DNA of 37,667 nucleotides from Sphingomonadales bacterium. Its GTDB lineage: Bacteria; Pseudomonadota; Alphaproteobacteria; Rhodobacterales; Rhodobacteraceae. Both the position numbers and the translations under genes were made by a program. Under the pieces are notes generated by a model that searched no databases, was not told the origin of the DNA, and saw nothing but the letters and a program-made list of their open reading frames with translations. Of the stretch, positions 27,847 to 36,254 are shown one piece after another. Each line of letters opens with the position of its first letter. Positions within the stretch are counted from its first letter, which is position 1. The DNA is taken from contig JACXUS010000005.1 of the NCBI GenBank assembly GCA_014763785.1, positions 1 to 37,667 on the forward strand, read 5' to 3'.

Positions 27847-29964
27847 ATGATCGACGTCGAAGACCTGATCGCCCTCGTTCGCAATTACAATCCGCGCACC
27901 AATGCCGATCTGATCCGGCGGGCCTATGCCTATGGCATGAAGATGCACGAGGGGCAGTTCCGGCATTCGGGCGAGCCCTATTTCACGCATCCCGTCGCTG
28001 TCGCCGCAATCCTGACGGAGATGCGGCTTGATGATGCGACGATCGTCACCGCGCTGTTGCACGACACGATCGAGGATACCCGCTCGACCTATACCGAGGT
28101 CTCGACGCTCTTTTCGACCGAGATCGCCGAACTGGTCGATGGCGTCACCAAGCTGACCAATCTGCAGCTGTCGTCCAGCGCCAGCAAGCAGGCGGAGAAT
28201 TTCCGCAAGCTGTTCATGGCGATGTCCAAGGATCTGCGGGTGATCCTTGTGAAGCTCGCCGACCGGCTGCACAACATGCGCACGATCAAATCCATGCGCC
28301 CCGAAAAGCAGGCCCAGAAGGCACGCGAGACGATGGAGATCTTCGCGCCGCTCGCCGGCCGGATGGGCATGCAGTGGATGCGCGAGGAGCTTGAGGATCT
28401 GGCCTTCAAGGTCCTGAACCCCGAGGCCCGCGTCTCGATCATCCGCCGCTTCGTCAGCCTGCAAAAGGAATCGGGCGATGTGATCCCGAAGATCAGCGGC
28501 GATATCCGCGCCCTGCTGGAAGAGGCGCAGATCGAGGCCGATGTCTTTGGCCGCGCCAAGCGCCCCTATTCGATCTGGCGCAAGATGGAGGAAAAGCAGC
28601 TCAGTTTTTCGCGTCTGTCGGATATCTACGGCTTTCGGGTCATCACCCGCTCGGAAATGGATTGCTATCGCGTGCTGGGGCTGATCCATCACCGCTGGCG
28701 CGCCGTACCGGGGCGGTTCAAGGATTACATCAGCCAGCCGAAATCGAACGGCTACCGCTCGATCCACACCACCGTTTCGGGGCGGGACGGCAAGCGCGTC
28801 GAGGTGCAGATCCGCACCCGGCAGATGCACGAGGTGGCCGAGGCGGGCGTGGCCGCGCATTGGGCTTACCGCGATGGCGAGCAGACCGAGAACCCCTTCG
28901 CCGTCGATCCGACGACCTGGCTCACCTCGCTCACCGAGCGCTTCGCCGAGGGGGATCACGATGAATTCCTCGAAGCCGTCAAGCTCGAGATGTATTCCGA
29001 CAAGGTCTTCTGCTTCACGCCGAAGGGCGATGTGATCAAGCTGCCCAAGGGGGCGACGCCGATCGACTATGCCTATGCGATCCACACGCGGATCGGGAAC
29101 AGCTGTGTGGGCGCCAAGGTCGATGGCATCCGGGTGCCGCTCTGGACCCGGCTGAAGAACGGCCAGTCGGTCGAGATCATCACCGCCGCCGGTCAGCGCC
29201 CGCAGGCGACCTGGCTCGATATCGTCGAGACCGGGCGCGCCAAGGCCGCGATCCGGAAATCCTTGCGTGAAGAGGACCGCACCCGCTTCGTCAAGCTCGG
29301 CACCGAGCTTGCCCGCGTGGCGTTTGAGCATGTCGGGCGCCGGGTGTCGGACAAGGCGCTGCGCACCGCCGCCAAGGCGATGGGCCTGCCCGACGAGACC
29401 GAATTGCTGGCGCGTCTGGGCAGTGCCGAGATCGCCGCGCGCGAGGTGATCGGCGCGCTTTATCCGGAACTGGCCGCGCAGGGCGCCGAGACGGTCGAAC
29501 CCGCCCGCGCGGTGATCGGGCTCGAGGCCGATCAGAGCTTCCGCCGCGCCGATTGCTGCCAGCCCTTGCCGGGCGAGCGGATCGTGGGCATCACCTATCG
29601 CGGCCAAGGCGTGGTGATCCATGCGATCGACTGCCCGGCGCTTGAGGAGTTCGAGGAACAGCCGGAACGCTGGGTCGATCTGCACTGGTCGAGCGGCCAG
29701 CATCCGCCGGTCTATACCGCCTCGCTGCGGCTGACGATCTCGAACGATGCGGGGGTTCTTGGCCATATCTGCACCCTGATCGGGCAGCAGCGGGCGAATA
29801 TTTCCGATCTGCATTTCCGCGACCGCAAACCGGACTTTTACTCTCTTGTCATAGAGGTCGAGTTACGGGACGCAGAGCATCTGCATGCGCTTCTGACCGC
29901 GCTCGAAGCCGAGACGGATGTGGCACAGGTCGAGCGGCTCAGGGATCTGACGCGCAAGCCCTGA
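27847..29964 (+). CDS. Bifunctional (p)ppGpp synthetase/hydrolase, RelA/SpoT (Rsh) family
   Basis: HD hydrolase motif ALLHDTIEDT, synthetase domain (YSIWRKM...DIYGFRVITRSEMDCYRVLGLIHHRW), TGS (FCFTPKGDVIKLPKGATPIDYAYAIHTRIG) and C-terminal ACT-like domain. Confidence 0.96.
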   Translation: MIDVEDLIALVRNYNPRTNADLIRRAYAYGMKMHEGQFRHSGEPYFTHPVAVAAILTEMRLDDATIVTALLHDTIEDTRSTYTEVSTLFSTEIAELVDGVTKLTNLQLSSSASKQAENFRKLFMAMSKDLRVILVKLADRLHNMRTIKSMRPEKQAQKARETMEIFAPLAGRMGMQWMREELEDLAFKVLNPEARVSIIRRFVSLQKESGDVIPKISGDIRALLEEAQIEADVFGRAKRPYSIWRKMEEKQLSFSRLSDIYGFRVITRSEMDCYRVLGLIHHRWRAVPGRFKDYISQPKSNGYRSIHTTVSGRDGKRVEVQIRTRQMHEVAEAGVAAHWAYRDGEQTENPFAVDPTTWLTSLTERFAEGDHDEFLEAVKLEMYSDKVFCFTPKGDVIKLPKGATPIDYAYAIHTRIGNSCVGAKVDGIRVPLWTRLKNGQSVEIITAAGQRPQATWLDIVETGRAKAAIRKSLREEDRTRFVKLGTELARVAFEHVGRRVSDKALRTAAKAMGLPDETELLARLGSAEIAAREVIGALYPELAAQGAETVEPARAVIGLEADQSFRRADCCQPLPGERIVGITYRGQGVVIHAIDCPALEEFEEQPERWVDLHWSSGQHPPVYTASLRLTISNDAGVLGHICTLIGQQRANISDLHFRDRKPDFYSLVIEVELRDAEHLHALLTALEAETDVAQVERLRDLTRKP

Positions 29965-29997
29965 GAGACGCGAACGAGGGCGCGAAAGGACGGGGTT

Positions 29998-30666
29998 TTG
30001 GTTTTCAGGCGGCGCGAGAAACGGACGCTCTGGATCGCTACGCGCGAGGCGATCTGGCCGCGGGGCGGCTGGGCGCGGGCGCTGCAATATCTCAAGCATC
30101 GTGTGAACCGTCTGCCTGACCCGCCGCACCGGATCGCACGCGGGATCTTCGCGGGGATCCTCGTGTCCTTCACGCCGCTCTTCGGGCTGCATCTGGGGGC
30201 GGCGGTGGGGCTGGCGTGGCTGATGGGCGGCAATATCGTTGCGGCGCTGATCGGCACGCTGGTCGGCAACCCGCTGACCTTCCCCTTCATCGCGCTGATC
30301 GCGCTCGAGCTCGGCCATCTGATGCTTGGCCATGAGGCCGGTCACCATGTCAGCGGCGTGGGTGAAGCCTTTCTGGCGGCGGGCGCCGACCTCAAGCACA
30401 ATTTCATCGCGATCTTCACCGCCGAGCGCACCGAATGGGCGGGGCTTGGGCAGTTCTTCGATGATGTCTTCTGGCCCTATCTGGTGGGCGGGCTGGTGCC
30501 GGGCATCCTCGTGGGGCTGGTCGGCTATCACGTCACGCTGCCGATCGTCACCGCCTATCAGAACCGCCGCCGCCACCGGCTAAAGGCGCGGCTCGACAAG
30601 ATCCGCGCGCGGCTTGCGGCCAAGCGCGAGGGGCGGGCAGAGCCCGACCCCGGCGAGGCCGACTGA
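29998..30666 (+). CDS. DUF2062 domain-containing protein (probable TTG start)
   Basis: [61 protein letters not shown] upstream of TTG 29998. Confidence 0.85.
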   Translation: MVFRRREKRTLWIATREAIWPRGGWARALQYLKHRVNRLPDPPHRIARGIFAGILVSFTPLFGLHLGAAVGLAWLMGGNIVAALIGTLVGNPLTFPFIALIALELGHLMLGHEAGHHVSGVGEAFLAAGADLKHNFIAIFTAERTEWAGLGQFFDDVFWPYLVGGLVPGILVGLVGYHVTLPIVTAYQNRRRHRLKARLDKIRARLAAKREGRAEPDPGEAD

Positions 30667-30728
30667 CGCGCCCCTTTTCCTTGCCAACTCGCTCGGGCAT
30701 AGTCCGCGCGAACCGACCGGAGGATATC

Positions 30729-31472
30729 ATGAGCAAAGCCCTGCGTCTGGGTGTGAACATCGACCACGTCGCGACGCTGCGCAATGCGCGCGGCTCGGCC
30801 TATCCCGACCCGCTGCGCGCGGCGCTCGTGGCGCAGGCGGCGGGCGCCGATGGCATCACCGCGCATCTGCGCGAAGATCGCCGCCATATCCGCGATGCCG
30901 ATATGGCCGCTTTGCGCGAGGGGCTGGCGATCCCGCTCAACTTCGAGATGGCCGCGACGGAAGAGATGCAGCGCATCGCGCTCGCCACGCGCCCGCATGC
31001 CGTCTGCCTTGTGCCGGAAAAGCGCGAGGAGCGCACGACCGAGGGCGGGCTGGATGTGGCGGCAGATGACAACCGCCTTGCCGATTACATCGCGCCCCTG
31101 CGCGAGGCGGGCGCCCGGGTGTCGATGTTCATCGGCCATGACCCGCGCCAGATCGAGGCCTCGGCCCGGATCGGCGCGGGGGTGGTCGAGCTGCACACCG
31201 GGCATTACTGCGATCTGCATTACGAGGGCCGCTTCGAGGAACGCGACATCGAGCTCGAGGCGCTGCGCGCGGGCGCGGCCTATGCGCATTCGCTGGGCCT
31301 CGAGGTGCATGCCGGCCACGGCCTGACCTTCGAGACCGTCACCCCGATCGCCGCGATCCCCGAGGTCCGAGAGCTGAACATCGGCCATTTCCTGATCTCC
31401 GAAGCGGTGTTTCTGGGCCTCGAACCCGCGATCACGCAGATGCGCCATCTGATGGACGCAGCGCGGGGCTAG
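30729..31472 (+). CDS. pdxJ: Pyridoxine 5'-phosphate synthase
   Basis: [54 protein letters not shown]...[19 protein letters not shown]...GHGLTFE; RBS GGAGG. Confidence 0.97.
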   Translation: MSKALRLGVNIDHVATLRNARGSAYPDPLRAALVAQAAGADGITAHLREDRRHIRDADMAALREGLAIPLNFEMAATEEMQRIALATRPHAVCLVPEKREERTTEGGLDVAADDNRLADYIAPLREAGARVSMFIGHDPRQIEASARIGAGVVELHTGHYCDLHYEGRFEERDIELEALRAGAAYAHSLGLEVHAGHGLTFETVTPIAAIPEVRELNIGHFLISEAVFLGLEPAITQMRHLMDAARG

Positions 31473-31475
31473 GGC

Positions 31476-31904
31476 ATGATCCTCGGGATCGGGTCGGATC
31501 TGTGCAATATCGAGCGGATCGCCAAGGTGCTGGCGCGCCATGGCGACCGCTTTCGCAACCGCGTCTTCACCGAGGTCGAAATCGCCAAGGCCGAGCGCCG
31601 CGCCGATACGCCGGGCACCTATGCCAAGCGCTGGGCGGCCAAGGAGGCCTGCTCCAAGGCGCTGGGCACCGGCCTTGCGATGGGGATTTCGTGGAAGGAT
31701 ATGGCGGTGGCCAACCTGCCCTCGGGGCAGCCGGTGATGCAGCTGACCGGCTGGGCGGCCGAGCGGCTGGCGGCGATGACGCCCGCGGGCCATGAAGCGG
31801 TGGTCCATGTCACCCTGACCGATGATCACCCCTGGGCGCAGGCCTTCGTGGTGATCGAGGCGCGCCCCCTTGCGCCCGCGCCCGGCGCGCTCACTTCTGG
31901 CTGA
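31476..31904 (+). CDS. acpS: Holo-[acyl-carrier-protein] synthase
   Basis: [36 protein letters not shown]...[19 protein letters not shown]. Confidence 0.96.
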   Translation: MILGIGSDLCNIERIAKVLARHGDRFRNRVFTEVEIAKAERRADTPGTYAKRWAAKEACSKALGTGLAMGISWKDMAVANLPSGQPVMQLTGWAAERLAAMTPAGHEAVVHVTLTDDHPWAQAFVVIEARPLAPAPGALTSG

Positions 31905-31996
31905 CCGCGGGGCCCTTGCGGCGGCGCTTCCTTGACTCGGGCGCGCCTTCGGGCCAAGGAAGGCGGGATTTCATAACCGAAGGGCAGCGGCAGATC

Positions 31997-32779
31997 ATGG
32001 CGAAGAAATCCGAGGGCGGCCTCGTCGAGACGATCAAGACGATCTTCTGGGCGCTGTTGATCGCAGGCGTCTTCCGCACGCTGTTCTTCCAGCCGTTCTG
32101 GATCCCCTCGGGCTCGATGAAGGACACGCTGCTGATCGGCGATTTCCTCTTCGTCAACAAGATGGCCTATGGCTATTCGCGCTATTCCTGCCCCTTCGCG
32201 GCCTGCCCGATCGAGGGCCGCCTGTTCGGCAGCGAACCCGAGCGCGGCGATGTGGTGGTGTTCCGCCACCCGACCCGCGGCGTCGATTTCATCAAGCGCG
32301 TCGTCGGCCTGCCGGGCGACAAGATCCAGGTGATCAATGGCGTGCTGCAGATCAACGGCACCCCGGTGCAGTTGGCCGATGGTGGCAAGTTCACCGAGGT
32401 GAAGGACCTGCAGGGCCCGCAGGGCCTGATCCCGCGCTGCGAGAACGATCCGGTGGGTCAGGGCGGCACCTGCATCAAGGGCCGCAAGATCGAGACCTTG
32501 CCCAACGGCCGTAGCCATTCGATCCTGAACATCACCGACAATTGGGTGGCCGACAACACGCCGGTCTTCACCGTACCCGCGGGCGAATATTTCTTCATGG
32601 GCGACAACCGCGACAATTCCGAGGACAGCCGCTTTGCCGCCGCCGCCGGGGGCCTTGGCTTCGTGCCCGCGGAATTCCTTGTGGGCCGCGCGGACCGGGT
32701 GATGTTCTCTTCGGCGGGGCGCTCGCTCTTCTTCTTCTGGACGTGGCGGGCCGACCGCTTCTTCAAGGCGATCGAGTAA
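31997..32779 (+). CDS. lepB: Signal peptidase I
   Basis: [37 protein letters not shown]...[27 protein letters not shown]...[16 protein letters not shown]. Confidence 0.97.
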   Translation: MAKKSEGGLVETIKTIFWALLIAGVFRTLFFQPFWIPSGSMKDTLLIGDFLFVNKMAYGYSRYSCPFAACPIEGRLFGSEPERGDVVVFRHPTRGVDFIKRVVGLPGDKIQVINGVLQINGTPVQLADGGKFTEVKDLQGPQGLIPRCENDPVGQGGTCIKGRKIETLPNGRSHSILNITDNWVADNTPVFTVPAGEYFFMGDNRDNSEDSRFAAAAGGLGFVPAEFLVGRADRVMFSSAGRSLFFFWTWRADRFFKAIE

Positions 32780-32789
32780 GGGGCGGCGC

Positions 32790-33479
32790 GTGAAGGCGGG
32801 TGCCGATATCGAGGCCTTTCAGACCCGGCTCGGGCATCGCTTCGCGCGGCCCGAACTGCTGATCCGCGCGCTGACGCATTCCTCGATCGGCTCGGCCACG
32901 CGCCCCGACAACCAGCGGCTGGAATTTCTGGGCGACCGGGTGCTGGGGCTGTCGATGGCCGAGGCGCTGTTTCGCGCCGATAAGGCGGCTTCCGAGGGCC
33001 AGCTCGCGCCGCGCTTCAACGCGCTCGTGCGCAAGGAAACCTGCGCCGATGTCGCGCGCCAGATCGACCTTGGCGCGGTGCTGAAGCTCGGCCGGTCGGA
33101 AATGATGTCGGGCGGGCGCCGCAAGGAAGCGCTGCTTGGCGACGCGATGGAGGCGGTGATCGCCGCGGTCTATCTCGATGCGGGTTTCGAGACCGCGCGC
33201 AAACTTGTGCTGGACCTTTGGGGCGCGCGGATCGACCATGTCGAGGACGACGCCCGCGATGCCAAGACCGCATTGCAGGAATGGGCGCAGGCGCGCGGCT
33301 TGCCGCCCCCGAAATACGAGACGCTCTCGCGCGAGGGGCCGGACCATGCGCCGGTCTTCCGCATCGCCGCGCGTCTGGAGAATGGCGCCGCCGAAGAGGC
33401 GAGCGCAGGATCGAAACGCAATGCCGAGCAGGCCGCCGCCAAGGCCCTGCTCGCGCGGCTGGAGGCAGGCCATGACTGA
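32790..33479 (+). CDS. rnc: Ribonuclease III (GTG start)
   Basis: [38 protein letters not shown]...[20 protein letters not shown]-terminal dsRBD. Confidence 0.97.
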   Translation: MKAGADIEAFQTRLGHRFARPELLIRALTHSSIGSATRPDNQRLEFLGDRVLGLSMAEALFRADKAASEGQLAPRFNALVRKETCADVARQIDLGAVLKLGRSEMMSGGRRKEALLGDAMEAVIAAVYLDAGFETARKLVLDLWGARIDHVEDDARDAKTALQEWAQARGLPPPKYETLSREGPDHAPVFRIAARLENGAAEEASAGSKRNAEQAAAKALLARLEAGHD

Positions 33480-34422
33480 CGAGATCGACACCGGCATGGA
33501 CGCCACCGAACCGACCGGCCCGACCCGCGCGGGCTTCGTCGCGCTGATCGGCGAGCCGAATGCCGGGAAATCGACGCTGCTCAATCGCATGGTGGGGGCC
33601 AAGGTCTCGATCGTGACGCATAAGGTGCAGACCACCCGCGCCCGCATCCGCGGGGTCTGCATGGCCGGGCAAAGCCAGATCGTCTTCGTCGATACCCCCG
33701 GCATCTTCCGCCCGCGCCGCCGTCTGGACCGCGCGATGGTGCAGGCGGCCTGGGGCGGGGCCGCGGATGCCGATCTGGTGGTCCTTCTGATCGAGGCGCA
33801 TCGCGGCCTGACCGAAGGCGCGCTGGCGATCATCGAGGCGCTGAAGGCGCGCGACGGCCAGCAGCCGGTGGCCTTGGCGATCAACAAGATCGACCGGATC
33901 TCGGCCGAGAAGCTCCTTGGCTTGGCCGAGGCGGCCAATGCCGAATTTCCCTTTGTGCGCACCTTCATGATCTCGGCCGAGAAGGGCTATGGCGTCGACG
34001 ATCTGCGCGACTGGCTGGCCGAGGAAATCCCGGTGGGCCCGTGGTATTACCCCGAGGATCAGATCGCCGATCTGCCCCTTCGGATGATCGCGGCCGAGGT
34101 CACGCGCGAAAAACTGACCCTGCGCCTGCACGAAGAGCTGCCCTATCAGCTCACCGTCGAGACCGAGAAATGGGAAGAGCGCAAGGACGGCTCGGCCCGG
34201 ATCGACCAGATCATCTATGTCGCCCGCGATGGCCACAAGGGGATCATCCTCGGCAAGGGTGGCGAGACGATCAAGGCGATCTCGACCCAGGCGCGGCAGG
34301 ATCTGACCGAATTCCTCGGGCGTCCCGTGCATCTCTTCCTGCAGGTCAAGGTGCGGCCGAACTGGCTCGACGAGGCCGAGCGCTATTCCGAGATGGGGCT
34401 CGATTTCAAGGATGGCGCGTGA
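33472..34422 (+). CDS. era: GTPase Era
   Basis: [42 protein letters not shown]...FVDTPGIF...[10 protein letters not shown] domain ([24 protein letters not shown]). Confidence 0.97.
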   Translation: MTDEIDTGMDATEPTGPTRAGFVALIGEPNAGKSTLLNRMVGAKVSIVTHKVQTTRARIRGVCMAGQSQIVFVDTPGIFRPRRRLDRAMVQAAWGGAADADLVVLLIEAHRGLTEGALAIIEALKARDGQQPVALAINKIDRISAEKLLGLAEAANAEFPFVRTFMISAEKGYGVDDLRDWLAEEIPVGPWYYPEDQIADLPLRMIAAEVTREKLTLRLHEELPYQLTVETEKWEERKDGSARIDQIIYVARDGHKGIILGKGGETIKAISTQARQDLTEFLGRPVHLFLQVKVRPNWLDEAERYSEMGLDFKDGA

Positions 34423-34750
34423 GCGGCTGAAAACCGATCTCTGGGTCCGCGCCTATCTGCGGCGGCTCGAGCTCGCGAATATCCCCGGCTATGTCACCCG
34501 CCGCGGCCAGCCCGATCTGGGCGCTGTCATGGTGAAATGCGCGACGCTTGACGGTAATGCGCGGCTCTGGGCGCGGCAGACCGATCTGATGACAGGGACA
34601 AGCGGCTGGCAGGTGCTGGCCGAGGGCCCCGAGCCCGATGTGGATGCCTCCGCCGCAAAACAGCGCGGCTTCGACCCCGACCTCTGGCTGATCGAGATCG
34701 AAAGCCGCGAGGGCCGCACGCTTCTCGACGAAGACGGCCTGAGCGACTGA
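34412..34750 (+). CDS. DUF1491 family protein
   Basis: RLKTDLWVRAYLRRLELANIPGYVTRRGQPDLGAVMVKC; overlaps the era 3' end. Confidence 0.85.
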   Translation: MARERLKTDLWVRAYLRRLELANIPGYVTRRGQPDLGAVMVKCATLDGNARLWARQTDLMTGTSGWQVLAEGPEPDVDASAAKQRGFDPDLWLIEIESREGRTLLDEDGLSD

Positions 34751-34796
34751 GCCGCCCCCCTTTCCCTTTCATCTTGCCCTAAATATCCTGCGAGGG

Positions 34797-34835
34797 CAGC
34801 CAGTGGTGCGCCATTGGTTCGAGCACCAATGGCTG
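34797..34835 (+). promoter_or_regulatory. Hairpin with alternative pairing in the recO leader
   Basis: CAGCCAGTGGTGC/GCACCAATGGCTG (13 bp, one mismatch) or CCATTGGT/ACCAATGG (8 bp, perfect); both use ACCAATGG. Confidence 0.45.
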
Positions 34836-34878
34836 CGGGGGCAGACAGCCCCCCGGCGCTCTCAACTGGAACCAACCG

Positions 34879-35604
34879 ATGGACTGGCAAGACAGCGGCA
34901 CGATCCTTTCCGCCCGCCCGCATGGCGAGAGCTCGGCCATCGTCGAGGTCTTCACCGCGGCGCATGGGCGGCATGCGGGGGTGGTCCGCGGGGGCGCCTC
35001 GCGCAAGATGGCGGCCACGCTGATGCCGGGCAGCCATGTCGCGGTCAGCTGGCGCGCGCGGCTGGAAGATCACCTGGGCAGCTTCACGGTCGAACCGCTC
35101 GCCAGCCGCGCAGGCGCGCTCTCGGACCGGCTGGCGCTGATGGGGCTCAATGCCGTCTGCGCGATGCTGGGCTTTGCGCTGGCCGAGCGCGAACCGCATC
35201 CGCGCCTTTATGCCGCGACCGAGCCGCTCTTCGGCGTCATCGGTCAGGCGGCCGAGGGCTGGCCGGTCGATTACCTGCACTGGGAAATGGCGCTGCTTGA
35301 TGAGCTCGGCTTCGGCCTTGACCTCAGCCGGTGTGCGGTGACCGGCACGCGCGACGATCTGGCCTTTGTCAGCCCGCGTTCGGGGCGCGCGGTCAGCCGG
35401 GCGGGGGCGGGCGACTGGGCGCCGAAGCTCTTGCCGCTGCCCTTGTGCCTGATGGGGCAGGGGCCCGCCACATGGGAGGAAATCGGGCAGGGGCTGCGGC
35501 TGACCGGGCATTTCCTTGGGCTTTTTGCCGCCGATCACGGCCACCGCCCGCTGCCCGAGGCGCGCAACCGTCTGATCGCCGCGCTGGCGCGGCAGGGTTT
35601 GTGA
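34879..35604 (+). CDS. recO: DNA repair protein RecO
   Basis: [72 protein letters not shown]. Confidence 0.95.
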   Translation: MDWQDSGTILSARPHGESSAIVEVFTAAHGRHAGVVRGGASRKMAATLMPGSHVAVSWRARLEDHLGSFTVEPLASRAGALSDRLALMGLNAVCAMLGFALAEREPHPRLYAATEPLFGVIGQAAEGWPVDYLHWEMALLDELGFGLDLSRCAVTGTRDDLAFVSPRSGRAVSRAGAGDWAPKLLPLPLCLMGQGPATWEEIGQGLRLTGHFLGLFAADHGHRPLPEARNRLIAALARQGL

Positions 35605-35612
35605 TTTCGACG

Positions 35613-35673
35613 CTTCCGCGTCAGGGCGCCTGATCGGGCTTTCGCGTCAGACCTCCTGATCCGGGCTTTCGCG
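35613..35673. repeat. Imperfect tandem repeat, about 26/27 bp x 2.3
   Basis: CTTCCGCGTCAGGGCGCCTGATCGGG / CTTTCGCGTCAGACCTCCTGATCCGGG / CTTTCGCG. Confidence 0.65.
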
Positions 35674-36162
35674 ATCGTCGAGCGTGAGCTGCATCAGCGT
35701 CAGATCGAGCCAGCGCCCGAATTTCTGCCCGACCTGCGGAAGCGTGCCGATCACCTGAAACCCGAGCCTTTCGTGCAGCCGGATCGAAGGGCCATTGGCT
35801 GCATCGACGGCGGCCACCATCGCGTGCACCTCGGCTGCGCGGGCATAAGCGATGAGCTGCTCCATCAGCGCCCGACCACGTCCGCCGCCGCGCGCCCTCT
35901 CCGCCAGATAGACCGAGTGTTCCACCGTCGCGTGAAAGCCGTCCTGCGGGCGAAACGGGCCATAGCTCGCGTAGCCCAGAACCGTGTCGCCCTCGTCCAG
36001 CACCAGCACCGGCAGGCCCTGTGCCTGCCGCGCCATCAGCCATTCCGCGCGGTTGAGCGCGTCGACCTCGACCTCGTTCCAGATCGCGGTCGTCTCGCGC
36101 ACGGCGTGATTGTAGATCTTGGCGATCTCTTCGGCATCCTCGGGGGTGGCATCACGGATCAT
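35647..36162 (-). CDS. GNAT-family N-acetyltransferase (phosphinothricin/methionine sulfoximine acetyltransferase-like)
   Basis: MIRDATPEDAEEIAKIYNHAVRETTAIWNEVEVD...ATVEHSVYLAERARGGGRGRALMEQLIAYARAAEVHAMVAAVDAANGPSIRLHERLGF. Confidence 0.92.
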   Translation of the reverse strand: MIRDATPEDAEEIAKIYNHAVRETTAIWNEVEVDALNRAEWLMARQAQGLPVLVLDEGDTVLGYASYGPFRPQDGFHATVEHSVYLAERARGGGRGRALMEQLIAYARAAEVHAMVAAVDAANGPSIRLHERLGFQVIGTLPQVGQKFGRWLDLTLMQLTLDDRESPDQEV

Positions 36163-36210
36163 CGGGCTCTCCTTTGCGCCATCTGAGCGCAACCGCTGCG
36201 CGGCGCAATG

Positions 36211-36233
36211 AAAAAGGGGCCCCGAAGGGCCCC
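36211..36233 (-). terminator. Intrinsic terminator of the acyl-CoA dehydrogenase gene
   Basis: Minus strand GGGGCCC-TTCG-GGGCCCC followed by TTTTT. Confidence 0.85.
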
Positions 36234-36254
36234 AGGTTAGAGGCTTCCAAAATC

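Noticed and set aside
27424-29814. 796-aa minus-strand ORF opposite rpoZ/rsh
   Set aside because: Antisense shadow spanning two well-supported genes; no domain signatures.
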